A stretch of DNA of 27,379 bases, taken from positions 1-27,379 of the IMG/VR virus record IMGVR_UViG_3300032093_000684; one strand, 5' to 3'. Positions 1 to 8,273 of this stretch are shown in pieces; the first letter of the stretch is position 1, and the number at the start of each line of letters is the position of its first letter. The translations under genes and the position numbers were made by a program. The notes beneath the pieces are model-generated. The model was given only the letters and a program-made list of their open reading frames with translations. It ran no database searches and was not told the DNA's origin. The stretch is from a virus.

Positions 1-2
1 CG

Positions 3-272
3 CGATGCTCTGCCCACAAACTTCCAAAGACAAACCCGATGCGAGCTAGTAGCACACAGCGTGGCTACGGATACCAATGGCAGAAGCTGTCAACGATGAT
101 GCGCGCACGCCAACCATGGTGTGAACTATGCGGCTCGCGAGATCGGAACCTGACGGTTGATCACATTATCCCGCAGAGCCTGGGTGGAACCAACGAGCTT
201 GGGAACCTACGAGTCGTCTGCACCGACTGTCACCTTCGCTATGGCGCCACACGCAAGAAAGCCAAGGCATAG
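3..272 (+). CDS. HNH endonuclease, 5' end cut by window edge
   Basis: Small HNH nuclease of the kind that sits beside phage terminase genes and, in HK97-like phages, helps terminase cut packaged DNA at cos. Visible motifs are CELC (first zinc pair), VDHIIPQSLGG (the HN part of the motif), an Asn in the loop (NELGNLRV), then CTDCH (second zinc pair and final His). An ATG lies at 39, but it has no ribosome site and the frame is open to the window edge. The upstream residues RCSAHKLPKTNP resemble the Cys/His N-terminus usual in these proteins, which runs into an STQRGYGYQW-type segment. I therefore think the true start lies outside the window; from position 39 the protein is 77 aa. Family call is firm, role in packaging is inferred from position. 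Confidence 0.85.
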   Translation, partial: RCSAHKLPKTNPMRASSTQRGYGYQWQKLSTMMRARQPWCELCGSRDRNLTVDHIIPQSLGGTNELGNLRVVCTDCHLRYGATRKKAKA

Positions 273-396
273 GGGGCGTCACAGGGGGTAGGGGGTCTTT
301 TCCTAAGAGCATGGGGTGCTCCAGACCCGCGCCGAAAAGTCGGCGTACGCTCAGACAGGTTTTTGAGTTTGGATTGTTACAAGAAACGGATGGTGC
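273..396 (+). other. HNH-terS gap with small inverted repeats; candidate packaging (cos) region
   Basis: No gene is seen here. The gap holds a G-rich block (two G5 runs at 285-297) followed by TCTTTTCCT, a 5-bp hairpin (GAGCA/TGCTC, 307-321), a 6-bp hairpin (CGCCGA/TCGGCG, 330-345) and the word ATTGTTACAA at 373-382, which recurs at 24503. Lying between an HNH gene and terS is where cos sites are found in HK97-like phages, so a terminase recognition site is a reasonable guess. No cut site can be read from sequence alone. Confidence 0.35.
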
Positions 397-888
397 ATGA
401 TGGGACAGCGCGGACCAGCTCCGACTCCCTCACGGTTGAAGCTGCTCAAAGGTGAGACGCGACCCAGCCGTGTGAATTACGAAGAGCCGCTTCCCAGGCG
501 CGCAGACTTCAGCCCTCCGCAAGATATTTCTCCGCAAGCCCGTGCAATCTGGGAAGAAGTCATTGAGGCGGTGGCGCACACGGGCATGCTCACGGCGGCT
601 GACCTACACACGCTGCGGCTTTATTGCGAAGCGGCGATTCGGTACAGACAAGCCGAACAAATGTACCTGGAGACTGGACCGCTGACGCGGGGTCAGAATG
701 GCGAGGTCGTAAAGTCACCGCTTCACCAGATCGTTCGGGATAACGCCGTGCTTATGCTCCAACTTGCGTCTAAGCTTGGACTGACGCCTGCGGCACGCAG
801 CGGCTTGAGAGGTGAATTGGATGGCGAAGCGAACACGGCGGCAGCAAAACTTGACGCGCTCATCAGCGCAGCAAAGCGAACACGCTAG
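397..888 (+). CDS. terS: Terminase small subunit (P27-like)
   Basis: DNA-recognition subunit of the packaging motor; it binds the packaging site and loads the large subunit. The N-terminus (GQRGPAPTPSRLKLLKGETRPSR) has the GPxPxPxxLKxLxG pattern typical of P27-family small terminases, followed by an acidic/proline segment and a mostly helical body. Length (163 aa) is normal. Two ATGs lie in tandem (397 and 400), with only a weak upstream GGA as ribosome site. It overlaps the large subunit gene by 68 bases from the ATG at 821, so the two are translationally linked. Confidence rests on the N-terminal motif plus position directly before terL. Confidence 0.88.
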   Translation: MMGQRGPAPTPSRLKLLKGETRPSRVNYEEPLPRRADFSPPQDISPQARAIWEEVIEAVAHTGMLTAADLHTLRLYCEAAIRYRQAEQMYLETGPLTRGQNGEVVKSPLHQIVRDNAVLMLQLASKLGLTPAARSGLRGELDGEANTAAAKLDALISAAKRTR

Positions 889-2320
889 TCAGGGCGATTC
901 CGTCATTGACTTCATTGAAAACTTCTGCCGCTTAACTAAGGGCGATCTTGCAGGGCAACTTATACAACTCCGCCCGTGGCAAAAAACGCTTTTGCGTGAA
1001 CTCTACGCGACCGACGAAAACGGTCTTCGCAAACACCGACGCGCACTCATAGGTCTACCTAGGAAGAATGGGAAGTCACTGCTAGGTGCAGGAATTGCAT
1101 TGCATGGCTTAATTCTTGATGAACCAGGTAGCGAGGTGTATGCGCTCGCTGGAGACCGCCAGCAAGGGCGAATTATCTTTTCGGAAGCTGCGCGCATGGT
1201 GCAGCTAGATCCAATCTTGAGCCAACGCTTGCGCGTAATGCGCGATGTCATTGAGTACCCAGCAAACGGATCAGTCTTCCGCGTATTATCAGCAGACGCC
1301 TCACGCGCCGAAGGGCTTAACCCGTCGCTCGCCGTGGTGGATGAGCTGCATGTGCAGCCAGACGATAGGCTATGGAACACCATCAACCTGGGATCTGGCA
1401 CACGAAAGCAGCCGCTGATCGTCGCGATCACAACTGCTGGTAGTCGCACCGACAGCCACGGGCAAGACACCATCTGCTACAAACTTTGGCAATATGGCAT
1501 GCGCGTGCAGTCTGGTGAGATTGACGATCCGACATTCTTCTTCCGATGGTGGGGCGCGCCAGATGGTGCAGACTATCGTGACCCTGCTGTCTGGGCTGCT
1601 GCAAATCCAGCGTATGGGGATTACCTAAACCCAGAAGATTTTGAGAGCGCCGTCAAGTCCATTAGCGAAATGGAGCTGCGTACGAAGCGGCTTAATCAAT
1701 GGACTACGACAAATACAGCATGGCTTCCGCAGGGGGCATGGGACCGACTCGCAGTTGAGCGAAAGCTTGAAAAAGGCGAGGAGGTTGTTTTAAGTTTTGA
1801 TGGATCTTTCCGAAATGACTGTTCCGCCATCCTTGCCTGCACGCTAGACGGGTTTGTGCAGACGCTCGCGATCTGGGAGCGACCACTAGAAGATCCGCAT
1901 TGGCAAGTGCCAATGGATGATGTGGAAGCAAAAATGTACGAGCTTTGCAAGACATACCAGGTGCGAGAAATTGCAGCTGACCCGTATCGCTGGGCTTCTG
2001 TCTTGCAGAAGTGGGAAAACGATGGACTGCCCGTAACCATATACAGTCAAAGCCCCGCAAGGATGGTACCCGCCTGTGCGGGATTCATGGATGCAATAAT
2101 GCAAGAAAAGCTCTCGCACAACGGCGATCCGATTCTTGCACGGCATCTAGACAATTGCACGGTAAAAATTGACCGATTTGGTCCACGAGTCGTTAAGGAA
2201 CACAAAGGCTCGTCCCGTCGCATAGATGCAGCGGTGTGCGCTATCATGGCTTGGGACCGCGCCAAATACCATTCGCAACATGTGGTAAAGACGCCTACAG
2301 CGGAGTTTATAAGCCTGTGA
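821..2320 (+). CDS. terL: Terminase large subunit
   Basis: ATPase/nuclease that pumps DNA into the prohead and cuts the concatemer. From the ATG at 821 the protein is 499 aa. Walker A is GLPRKNGKS at about residues 78-86 and Walker B LAVVDE at about 170-175. The C-terminal nuclease half has acidic residues in VVLSFDGS (Asp about 327), EIAADPYRW (Asp about 387) and a late RRIDAAVCAIMAW. This is the Terminase_1 type common in HK97-like phages. The frame is also open from a GTG at 812, but GAGAGG at 807-812 is spaced well for the ATG at 821, which I prefer. The gene begins inside terS and its TGA overlaps the GTG of the next gene. Confidence 0.95.
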   Translation: MAKRTRRQQNLTRSSAQQSEHASQGDSVIDFIENFCRLTKGDLAGQLIQLRPWQKTLLRELYATDENGLRKHRRALIGLPRKNGKSLLGAGIALHGLILDEPGSEVYALAGDRQQGRIIFSEAARMVQLDPILSQRLRVMRDVIEYPANGSVFRVLSADASRAEGLNPSLAVVDELHVQPDDRLWNTINLGSGTRKQPLIVAITTAGSRTDSHGQDTICYKLWQYGMRVQSGEIDDPTFFFRWWGAPDGADYRDPAVWAAANPAYGDYLNPEDFESAVKSISEMELRTKRLNQWTTTNTAWLPQGAWDRLAVERKLEKGEEVVLSFDGSFRNDCSAILACTLDGFVQTLAIWERPLEDPHWQVPMDDVEAKMYELCKTYQVREIAADPYRWASVLQKWENDGLPVTIYSQSPARMVPACAGFMDAIMQEKLSHNGDPILARHLDNCTVKIDRFGPRVVKEHKGSSRRIDAAVCAIMAWDRAKYHSQHVVKTPTAEFISL

Positions 2321-2451
2321 GCAAATCAACCGCACTTGAACTAATTGGGGCGACGCTTGTTATCGTCGGTCTCCTTCTTATCCAGCCACTCAGCCTCCTG
2401 GTTGCAGCTGGTATCAGCCTTGCCGCTATCGGCTATAAGCGAGGTAACTAG
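2317..2451 (+). CDS. Small membrane protein between terL and portal
   Basis: A 44-aa protein from a GTG that overlaps the terL stop (GTGA). After a short polar start (MSKSTALEL) nearly all of it is hydrophobic (IGATLVIVGLLLIQ, then LSLLVAAGISLAAIG), ending YKRGN. This suggests one long or two short membrane helices with a positive tail. The frame is open further upstream, but that part lies inside terL. The stop TAG overlaps the portal GTG. I do not recognise a family. Its place between two essential packaging genes and its coupling at both ends argue that it is translated. Confidence 0.6.
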   Translation: MSKSTALELIGATLVIVGLLLIQPLSLLVAAGISLAAIGYKRGN

Positions 2452-3773
2452 TGAGCCTTCTCCGTAGAATTCTTGGCGAACAGGATCAGCGTGCGATCAC
2501 AAACATTCAGGGCATGAAGTTTGATCGCGTGCCGTTTTCAAATGTCACGCTAGATAGCAAGGGCGCACTCGCGCTCACTGCTGCATGGGCATCGGTGCGG
2601 TTGCTGGCGGACGTGGTGTCAAGCTTCCCTGCTGACGCCTACATTCGCACGGGCGGCGTGCGTCGCCCCTATCGCCCAGGCGGAGACAAGCCGTCATGGA
2701 TGTTGATTCCGATTCCAGATGAGCCTGGTTACACGTTCAATCAACTCATTTCAGAAGCCATCGTAAGCCTGTATACAGACGGAAATACGTTCCTATACTG
2801 CCCACGCGCAGACAGCGGCGAAGTGTTGGAAGTCAGAGTCATTGATCCTCGCCGTGTGACGATCTTCCGCGAAGGCAGAGAAGTTAAGTATCGCGTTCAG
2901 CAGACTGACCGAAACGACTTTGTTGTTTACGGTCAAGATACAATCATTCACATTCCGCTGGTCACGCTGCCTGGAGACCTTCGCGGTATCAATCCGATTG
3001 AGCAGCTGCGCCGCACGTTCGGTCTTGGCGCGACGCTAGAAGAGAGCGCATCGTCGCTATTCGCCTCCGCAAGCATGCCAACAGGCATCATTGAAGTTCC
3101 TAACGAGCTGACAAAAGATCAGGCAGAGGCACTTAAAGCTGGATGGCTGCGACACCACACTGGCGCCAACATGCACACACCTGGTGTGTTGACTGGCGGT
3201 AGCACATGGAAACCGCTTTCGTTCAAGCCAGAAGACACACAGCTTCTTGCATCGCGCGGCTTTAGCACTGAAGAGGTTGCGCGAATCTTCCGCGTTCCAC
3301 CAGTTTTGATTGGCGTCACCACACCTGGTGCAATGTCATATTCAAGCGTGGAACAGCAAAACCTAGCTTTCGTGCAATACACACTACGCCCTCTAACAGA
3401 GGCGTTGGAACGTCAACTGTCTTCGTTGCTTCTTCCGCCAGATGCGTTTGTGCGATTTAACATGGACAGTATTCTTCGCGGCACTGCACAGGCACGAGCA
3501 GAAGTCCACCGTATCGCCATTCAAGAAGGCTGGAGTAGCGTTAATGACATTCGCAAGATGGAAGACATGACGCCAATTGAAGGCGGCGACGTCTACCGAA
3601 TGCCGTTGAACCAGGCTGCTGCTGAAGCCGCAGACCTACGACAGCGCGCCGACATTGCAGGAATCCTGGTGCGAGCTGGATATGATCCAGCAGACGCAGC
3701 AAGAATTTCTGGAATTAAGAGCCTTAAGCACACTGGCGCTGCACCAGTTACCGTACAGCCAGAGGGACTCTAA
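2451..3773 (+). CDS. Portal protein (HK97 family)
   Basis: Forms the dodecameric ring at one capsid vertex through which DNA enters and leaves and onto which the connector docks. At 440 aa it has the usual HK97-portal length. Recognisable segments are the early WASVRLLADVVSSFPADAY, the GDLRGINPIEQLRRTFGLG region, and the late SRGFSTEEVARIFRVPPVLIG followed by SYSSVEQQNLAFVQYTLRP, which is the most conserved stretch of this family. The C-terminus is Ala/Asp-rich. The GTG start overlaps the preceding stop (TAGTG), and the next gene begins in the stop (TAATG), so it is part of a tightly coupled chain. Confidence 0.95.
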   Translation: MSLLRRILGEQDQRAITNIQGMKFDRVPFSNVTLDSKGALALTAAWASVRLLADVVSSFPADAYIRTGGVRRPYRPGGDKPSWMLIPIPDEPGYTFNQLISEAIVSLYTDGNTFLYCPRADSGEVLEVRVIDPRRVTIFREGREVKYRVQQTDRNDFVVYGQDTIIHIPLVTLPGDLRGINPIEQLRRTFGLGATLEESASSLFASASMPTGIIEVPNELTKDQAEALKAGWLRHHTGANMHTPGVLTGGSTWKPLSFKPEDTQLLASRGFSTEEVARIFRVPPVLIGVTTPGAMSYSSVEQQNLAFVQYTLRPLTEALERQLSSLLLPPDAFVRFNMDSILRGTAQARAEVHRIAIQEGWSSVNDIRKMEDMTPIEGGDVYRMPLNQAAAEAADLRQRADIAGILVRAGYDPADAARISGIKSLKHTGAAPVTVQPEGL

Positions 3774-4036
3774 TGAGTATTGCTACCAACCAGGTTACGC
3801 TTGGAACAGCCGCGACTCTGATCTGCGCCGCAACAAACTCAGACAAGGCTGAACTGACGATCACCACGAAGACAAAGGATGTCTGGATTGGTGAGTCCGA
3901 TGTCACGATCACAAACGGTCTGCATCTCCAAGCTGGTCAGACGATCACTGTAAAGATTGGTCGCAACGATGACATTTATGGTGTTGTTGATAGCTCCACG
4001 CACACCGTGAGTTATCTTTTGTACCAGCCAAACTAA
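3773..4036 (+). CDS. Small beta-rich protein in head cluster
   Basis: An 87-aa protein starting in the portal stop (TAATG) and itself ending in a TAATG overlap with the protease gene. It is made of alternating hydrophobic and Thr/Val/Ile-rich strands (QVTLGTAATLICAA, AELTITTKTKDVWIG, GQTITVKIG, HTVSYLLYQ) without charged helices, so a compact beta sandwich is likely. No catalytic motif is seen. Position between portal and protease suggests a minor virion component such as a head decoration or fibre-base protein. That is an inference from context only, and I cannot name the family. Confidence 0.75.
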   Translation: MSIATNQVTLGTAATLICAATNSDKAELTITTKTKDVWIGESDVTITNGLHLQAGQTITVKIGRNDDIYGVVDSSTHTVSYLLYQPN

Positions 4037-5661
4037 TGACAAAGCGCGCACTGCCAGACAATTACCGACCAGCCCTATCGGACGATGTTCCAGAGGGGCG
4101 CGCGTGCGGGAACTGCCGATTCTATAACGAAGCAGATGTGCAGGGCGATAAGGCTTATTGCGAAAAGTGGGATGACTATGTGAGTGGCGCCTACTACTGC
4201 AACGCCTGGGAACCAGCGCAAGAAGAGCGCGCACCGATTGACCCAGATGGCTACACGCCAACAGATGCCATGAAGGAAGAAGCACAGCGCGGACTTGATT
4301 GGCGCAGTGAATTCGGACGTGGTGGCACGGAAGTTGGAATCGCTCGCGCACGAGATATCGTGAACGGGCGCAATCTTCCATTTGAAACGGTTCAACGCAT
4401 GGCGAGCTTCTTTGCGCGCCATGAAGTAGATAGTGAAGCAGAAGGTTTCCGACCTGGAGAAGAGGGCTACCCTAGCAACGGTAGGATTGCCCACGCTCTT
4501 TGGGGCGGGGATAATGGTAAGCGATGGGCGGACAACATCGTCCAAAACGCTGAGCGTAAGGAGCATAAACACATGACGATGGAATTCCGACAAGCGCAAA
4601 CTGAGATTCGCGCGGAAGGCGACGGCTACACGTTTGAGTCGTATGCCGCATTGTTCAACACGGAGTCTGAGGGTCTTGGATTCCGCGAGGTCATTAAGCC
4701 GAAGGCATTTAGCAAATCTGTTGCTGCTGCTGATCGCGGCGAGTGGGAAGTGAAGGCGCTCCAGGATCATGATCCTAAGCTCTTCCTTGGCTCCACTAGG
4801 ACTGGAACACTTGAGGTTTCAGAGGATGATCGCGGTCTTAAGGTCCGCGTCGCTTTGAATCCAGAGGTTTCGTTTGCACGAGATCTTGCAGCAATGATTA
4901 AGCGCGATGGCGCAAGCATGGGACTTTCGTTTGGCTTTAGTGTGCCGAATGGAGGAAGTAACTACAACGAAGAAGGTGTGCGCGAGCTGAAGTCAATCCG
5001 ACTTCACGAGATCTCGCTGCTCACTGGAAATGTTCCTGCATACCCAGCCACAATCGGCTTGGGCGCAGTGCGCGCGCTTGCGCAGCGCACAGATATTGCA
5101 GCGAACAAACTTACGCGAGCGATTGACGGATTGCTGAATGGCAACGTTAAAAGCGATGACGCGGAAGTTATTGATCTCGCAATCCGTAAGATCGCGCCTG
5201 AAGTCCGAAGCCCTTGGGTTATCGGCGCAGACCGTGAGCTGGAGATTGACGAAACGCGCGACTGGGACGGCGCAGCAGCCGCTGAAAGGGTTTTTTCCCT
5301 GGCTGGTTTTGATGGGGAGAATTCTGATCCCTCCGTCGCTCGTCGCGCGTTCCTCGTCTACGATGCCGCAGCTCCTGAGCTACGCGGCTCGTACAAACTT
5401 GGCTTCGCTGACGTAATCGGTGGCGAGCTTGTTGCAATTCGCGCTGGTCTAAACGCCGCCGCGTCGCGACTCTCGCAAACCGATATCCCGCAAGAAGTCA
5501 TGGACCGCGCTCGCGGCATTCTTGACTACTACGCCGAAGAGGAGTCCGAAACAGCAACCTATCAAGATGACGAGGAGATGGATGACACAAACCGTGCCAT
5601 CCCGCTCAGCGTCCGCGAGCGACAGCTGGCGCTTATGGCGCTAGATCCAAACCGAATTTGA
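4036..5661 (+). CDS. Multi-module prohead protease (S78-like core)
   Basis: Maturation protease that trims the capsid protein's scaffold domain; at 541 aa it is two to three times the length of a simple prohead protease. Four parts are visible. (1) Residues 24-56 are Cys-rich (CGNC, YCEKW, YYCNAW), like a small metal or FeS-binding module. (2) About 75-170, with RGLDWRSEFGRGG, ARARDIVNG and ALWGGDNGKRWA, is a helical module I recall from aquatic phage proteins. (3) About 183-345 is the protease core, with likely His245 (QDHDPK), Ser298 (GLSFGF) and Glu325 (LHEISL). (4) About 405-500, with DWDGAAAAERVF, RRAFLVYD and GSYKLGFADV, is a module often attached to phage proteases. Catalytic assignments are by motif only. 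Confidence 0.88.
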   Translation: MTKRALPDNYRPALSDDVPEGRACGNCRFYNEADVQGDKAYCEKWDDYVSGAYYCNAWEPAQEERAPIDPDGYTPTDAMKEEAQRGLDWRSEFGRGGTEVGIARARDIVNGRNLPFETVQRMASFFARHEVDSEAEGFRPGEEGYPSNGRIAHALWGGDNGKRWADNIVQNAERKEHKHMTMEFRQAQTEIRAEGDGYTFESYAALFNTESEGLGFREVIKPKAFSKSVAAADRGEWEVKALQDHDPKLFLGSTRTGTLEVSEDDRGLKVRVALNPEVSFARDLAAMIKRDGASMGLSFGFSVPNGGSNYNEEGVRELKSIRLHEISLLTGNVPAYPATIGLGAVRALAQRTDIAANKLTRAIDGLLNGNVKSDDAEVIDLAIRKIAPEVRSPWVIGADRELEIDETRDWDGAAAAERVFSLAGFDGENSDPSVARRAFLVYDAAAPELRGSYKLGFADVIGGELVAIRAGLNAAASRLSQTDIPQEVMDRARGILDYYAEEESETATYQDDEEMDDTNRAIPLSVRERQLALMALDPNRI

Positions 5662-5759
5662 TCCACGAGGGCGACGGCACGAGGGTCTTGACGGATACCA
5701 CTGCCAAAGCACCACTGGGTGAAAGAAATTAACTAAACGAAAGCAGAAAGGAACTCCAA
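5662..5759 (+). other. Leader of the capsid gene
   Basis: A 98-base gap between protease and capsid genes. It contains a TTGACG at 5688-5693 but no convincing -10 at the right distance, so I do not call a promoter. The AAAGGA at 5747-5752, shortly before the ATG at 5760, is the capsid ribosome site. Nothing else is seen. Confidence 0.4.
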
Positions 5760-6941
5760 ATGTCGGAGATTTCAAAGAAGCTTTTCGCTGGTTACCGAAA
5801 CGATTGGGAAGAGGCGAAAGCCCTTCTTGCGACGGCGACCGATGAGAAGCGAGAGTTCACACCAGAAGAGGAAGCTCGTTGGACTAAGCTGAACGATTCC
5901 ATGTCGGACAAGAAGTCCAAGATGGATTCCGTTGAGCAGGCTGAAGAGCGCGCAGCCAAGATTGATGCGCTCGCTGAGCGCGCACTCAAGGTTGAGAATG
6001 CAGTTAAGGCTGACAATGACGGAGATGTTCTCCGCGCCGTTGCAGCAGGCGAGAAGCGATCCGCGAAGTTTGATATTCGCGCGCTTTCTTCAGCCGCAGC
6101 TACTGTGCCCGTCTCGTTTGCGGATTTTGTTGTGGTCGCCTTGACCGCTGGAAATCCCGTGTACGAAGGTGCAACAAAGATCCGCACGTCTACTGGCGAG
6201 CAGATCACTGTGCCGCGCCTCACGGCTAATCAGTCTGCTGCCTTCATTGGCGAGGGAAGCCAGATCAGCCCAACCGATCCTACGATCAGCAGCATTACGC
6301 TGTATGCAAATAAGATCGCTGCGTTGACGCTTCTTAGCAACGAACTTATCCGCGATAACGCAGTGAACATTACTGCGCTTGTTGGTGAGTCCGCTGGTAA
6401 TCAGATTGCATTCCTTGCAGGATCTGCATGCACGCTTGGCACTGGCACGACGCAGCCGCTTGGCTTTGTCACCGCCGCTGGCAATCCGCAGCTTTCAACT
6501 GCAACGAAGGCAGGAACCGTCACGTCAACATTCTTTGATGCACTTGACGTAATTACGTTGGCTTACAGCCTCCAGCCTATGTATCGCAATGCGAATACAC
6601 AGTGGCAGGTTGCATCCACCGCGATGTCAAAGATTCGTAAGCTTACGGATACGACTGGTCAGCCAATCTGGACCCCTGGTCTTGTTGTTGGTCAGCCAGA
6701 CACACTCCTTGGCTATCGCGTCATTGAGAATGTTCACATGGCTGCTGTTGCATCGGCTTCCAAGTCGGTTGCAATCATGCATGCACCTTCGTACTACGTT
6801 CGCGAACTTCCGATTGAGGTGGCTTCAAGCACCGAATTTAGGTTTGATTATGCGCAAACCGCAGTACGAACACTGTACAGCGTTGACGGAAACATCCCAG
6901 ATGTGACCGCACTTCGCGTACTCGTTTCCGCTAACACCTGA
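5760..6941 (+). CDS. Major capsid protein (HK97 fold)
   Basis: Builds the icosahedral shell. The 393 aa split into a charged, Lys/Glu/Ala-rich coiled-coil N-terminus (residues 1 to about 105), which is the scaffold-like delta domain removed by the protease, and a shell domain. The junction FDIRALSSAAATVPVSF at about 104-120 is the likely cleavage zone. The shell part contains TSTGEQITVPRLT, the AAFIGEGSQISPTDPTISSITLYANKIAALTLLSNELIRD block and a late DGNIPDVTALRVL, all typical of the Phage_capsid family. AAAGGA precedes the ATG. A strong hairpin follows the gene at 6964-6997. Confidence 0.95.
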   Translation: MSEISKKLFAGYRNDWEEAKALLATATDEKREFTPEEEARWTKLNDSMSDKKSKMDSVEQAEERAAKIDALAERALKVENAVKADNDGDVLRAVAAGEKRSAKFDIRALSSAAATVPVSFADFVVVALTAGNPVYEGATKIRTSTGEQITVPRLTANQSAAFIGEGSQISPTDPTISSITLYANKIAALTLLSNELIRDNAVNITALVGESAGNQIAFLAGSACTLGTGTTQPLGFVTAAGNPQLSTATKAGTVTSTFFDALDVITLAYSLQPMYRNANTQWQVASTAMSKIRKLTDTTGQPIWTPGLVVGQPDTLLGYRVIENVHMAAVASASKSVAIMHAPSYYVRELPIEVASSTEFRFDYAQTAVRTLYSVDGNIPDVTALRVLVSANT

Positions 6942-6963
6942 TTCTAGGTTTTAGTTGAGACAA

Positions 6964-6997
6964 ACCCCGCTGGTTGGAGTAATCTGACCAGCGGGGT
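6964..6997 (+). terminator. Hairpin after capsid gene (terminator-like or RNA-processing site)
   Basis: Perfect 11-bp stem (ACCCCGCTGGT paired with ACCAGCGGGGT) around a 12-base loop, 23 bases after the capsid stop. It is followed by AAAACC, not by a T run, so it may attenuate, or protect the 3' end of capsid mRNA, rather than fully terminate. The next gene's own SD (AGGGGAGG) comes just downstream. Confidence 0.6.
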
Positions 6998-7029
6998 AAA
7001 ACCAAACTTTATAGGGGAGGCAAATCTGA

Positions 7030-8265
7030 ATGTCACTCAGGATCGGATTTACGACGAATGCTCCATGGAGCGCGACGGGCTATGGCGTCCAGGCGACAGA
7101 GCTGATTCCACAGCTCAAGCGCGACGGGCATCTTGTTGCGGTAATGGCGAATTACGGGCTAGCGGGAACGACCCTGGACTGGAACGGCGTTCCGATCATG
7201 GGTCAGGGCATGGACGCCTATTCCAATGATCTAACTCCAGCGCAAATTTTGTGGTGGGGTAATCAAGAGCCAAAACTTCCAGCCCTGGGTCTTAGTTTAT
7301 ATGACGTGTGGGTGTACAAATCCCCGCAATGGGATGAGATCCCAATGGCATCTTGGACGCCGATTGATCACAGCGTCGTACCGCCAGAAGTAAAAGCCTG
7401 GTTTGATCGTCGCGGAAAAGGCAAATGGGCAATTGCCATGAGCCAATTCGGAGAGCGAGAGTTGCTTGAAGCTGGCGTTGAGCGAGACCGTGTGTTTTAC
7501 GCTCCGCATAGTTTTAATCCAGCAGTGTTCAAGCCAACACCTTCTGACATTCGGAAAGATCTAAATATTCCAGACGATGCGCACTTGACAATGATCAATG
7601 CCGCGAACAAGGGCGTGAACCCACCTCGTAAATCGTGGGGGGAACAAATCCTTGCGTGGTCAACATGGGCGCGCGGTCGCAAAGATGCGTACCTGTATTT
7701 GCATACCGACATCTTCGGTCTTGCAAATGGCGTGAAGCTTGAGCCGCTTCTTGCGGCATGCAATGCACCGATGGATCGCGTGCGGGTTGTTCCACAGTTT
7801 GAATACCGCCAAGGACTATCGCAAGAAGTTTTAGCACGCCTATATAGTGCAAGTAATATTTTATTGCACTGTTCAAAAGGCGAGGGCTTCGGGGTCGGCA
7901 TCATTGAGAGTCAAGCATGTGGTCTGTTACCAGCGGTGACATCGTGGACCGCAATGCCAGAACTGATTGGCGCTGGCTGGAAAGTTGGCGGACAAGTTGA
8001 ATACGATCCGATGCAGGGCGGATGGTGGATGACACCAAACGTTAAAGAGATCATGGACGCGCTTGAGCAGTCATACGAATTGATGAGTAAGCCAACGGAA
8101 CTTGCAGAAGCTAAGGCAAAGGCTGCTGCGTTCATGAAGAATTACGAAACAAACTATGTATACGAAACGCACTGGCGACCAATTCTCAAGCAACTTGAGG
8201 ATGAGTTGACGAGTGCGCCTGCGGTAAATCGCGAGCAGCGACGCGCACAAAAAAAGCGCCGATAG
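7030..8265 (+). CDS. Glycosyltransferase (GT4-like, GT-B fold)
   Basis: Predicted to move a sugar from an activated donor onto a protein or glycan. At 411 aa it has the two-lobe GT-B layout. The N-terminus (MSLRIGFTTNAPWSATGYGVQ) is a Rossmann start with a Gly-rich acceptor-side loop; the C-terminal lobe has the retaining-enzyme signature CSKGEGFGVGIIESQACGLL (about 281-300), with the E-x7-E pair at Glu285 and Glu293, followed by VTSWTAMPELI. It ends in a basic tail (REQRRAQKKRR). AGGGGAGG lies nine bases before the ATG. It sits between capsid and connector genes in the same direction, which suggests it modifies virion proteins, though the target could be host envelope glycans. Family is firm, substrate unknown. 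Confidence 0.88.
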   Translation: MSLRIGFTTNAPWSATGYGVQATELIPQLKRDGHLVAVMANYGLAGTTLDWNGVPIMGQGMDAYSNDLTPAQILWWGNQEPKLPALGLSLYDVWVYKSPQWDEIPMASWTPIDHSVVPPEVKAWFDRRGKGKWAIAMSQFGERELLEAGVERDRVFYAPHSFNPAVFKPTPSDIRKDLNIPDDAHLTMINAANKGVNPPRKSWGEQILAWSTWARGRKDAYLYLHTDIFGLANGVKLEPLLAACNAPMDRVRVVPQFEYRQGLSQEVLARLYSASNILLHCSKGEGFGVGIIESQACGLLPAVTSWTAMPELIGAGWKVGGQVEYDPMQGGWWMTPNVKEIMDALEQSYELMSKPTELAEAKAKAAAFMKNYETNYVYETHWRPILKQLEDELTSAPAVNREQRRAQKKRR

Positions 8266-8273
8266 GAGACTGA

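Noticed and set aside
376-382. GTTACAA as a general repeated motif (also 24507, 26452, 27336)
   Set aside because: A 7-mer is expected about three times by chance in this length on two strands; only the longer shared ATTGTTACAA is kept as a lead.
4075-4770. 231-aa open frame on the minus strand
   Set aside because: It lies wholly opposite the protease gene, has no SD and no recognisable protein pattern; the plus-strand frame has clear family motifs.
5288-5299. T6 run in the protease gene as a frameshift site
   Set aside because: The run is not in phase for a -1 X XXY YYZ slip (codons GTT TTT TCC), and the zero frame continues into a recognisable C-terminal module.
5688-5716. TTGACG before the capsid gene as a promoter
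   Set aside because: At 17 bases downstream the -10 position reads ACCACT, with no TATAAT-like match at nearby spacings.
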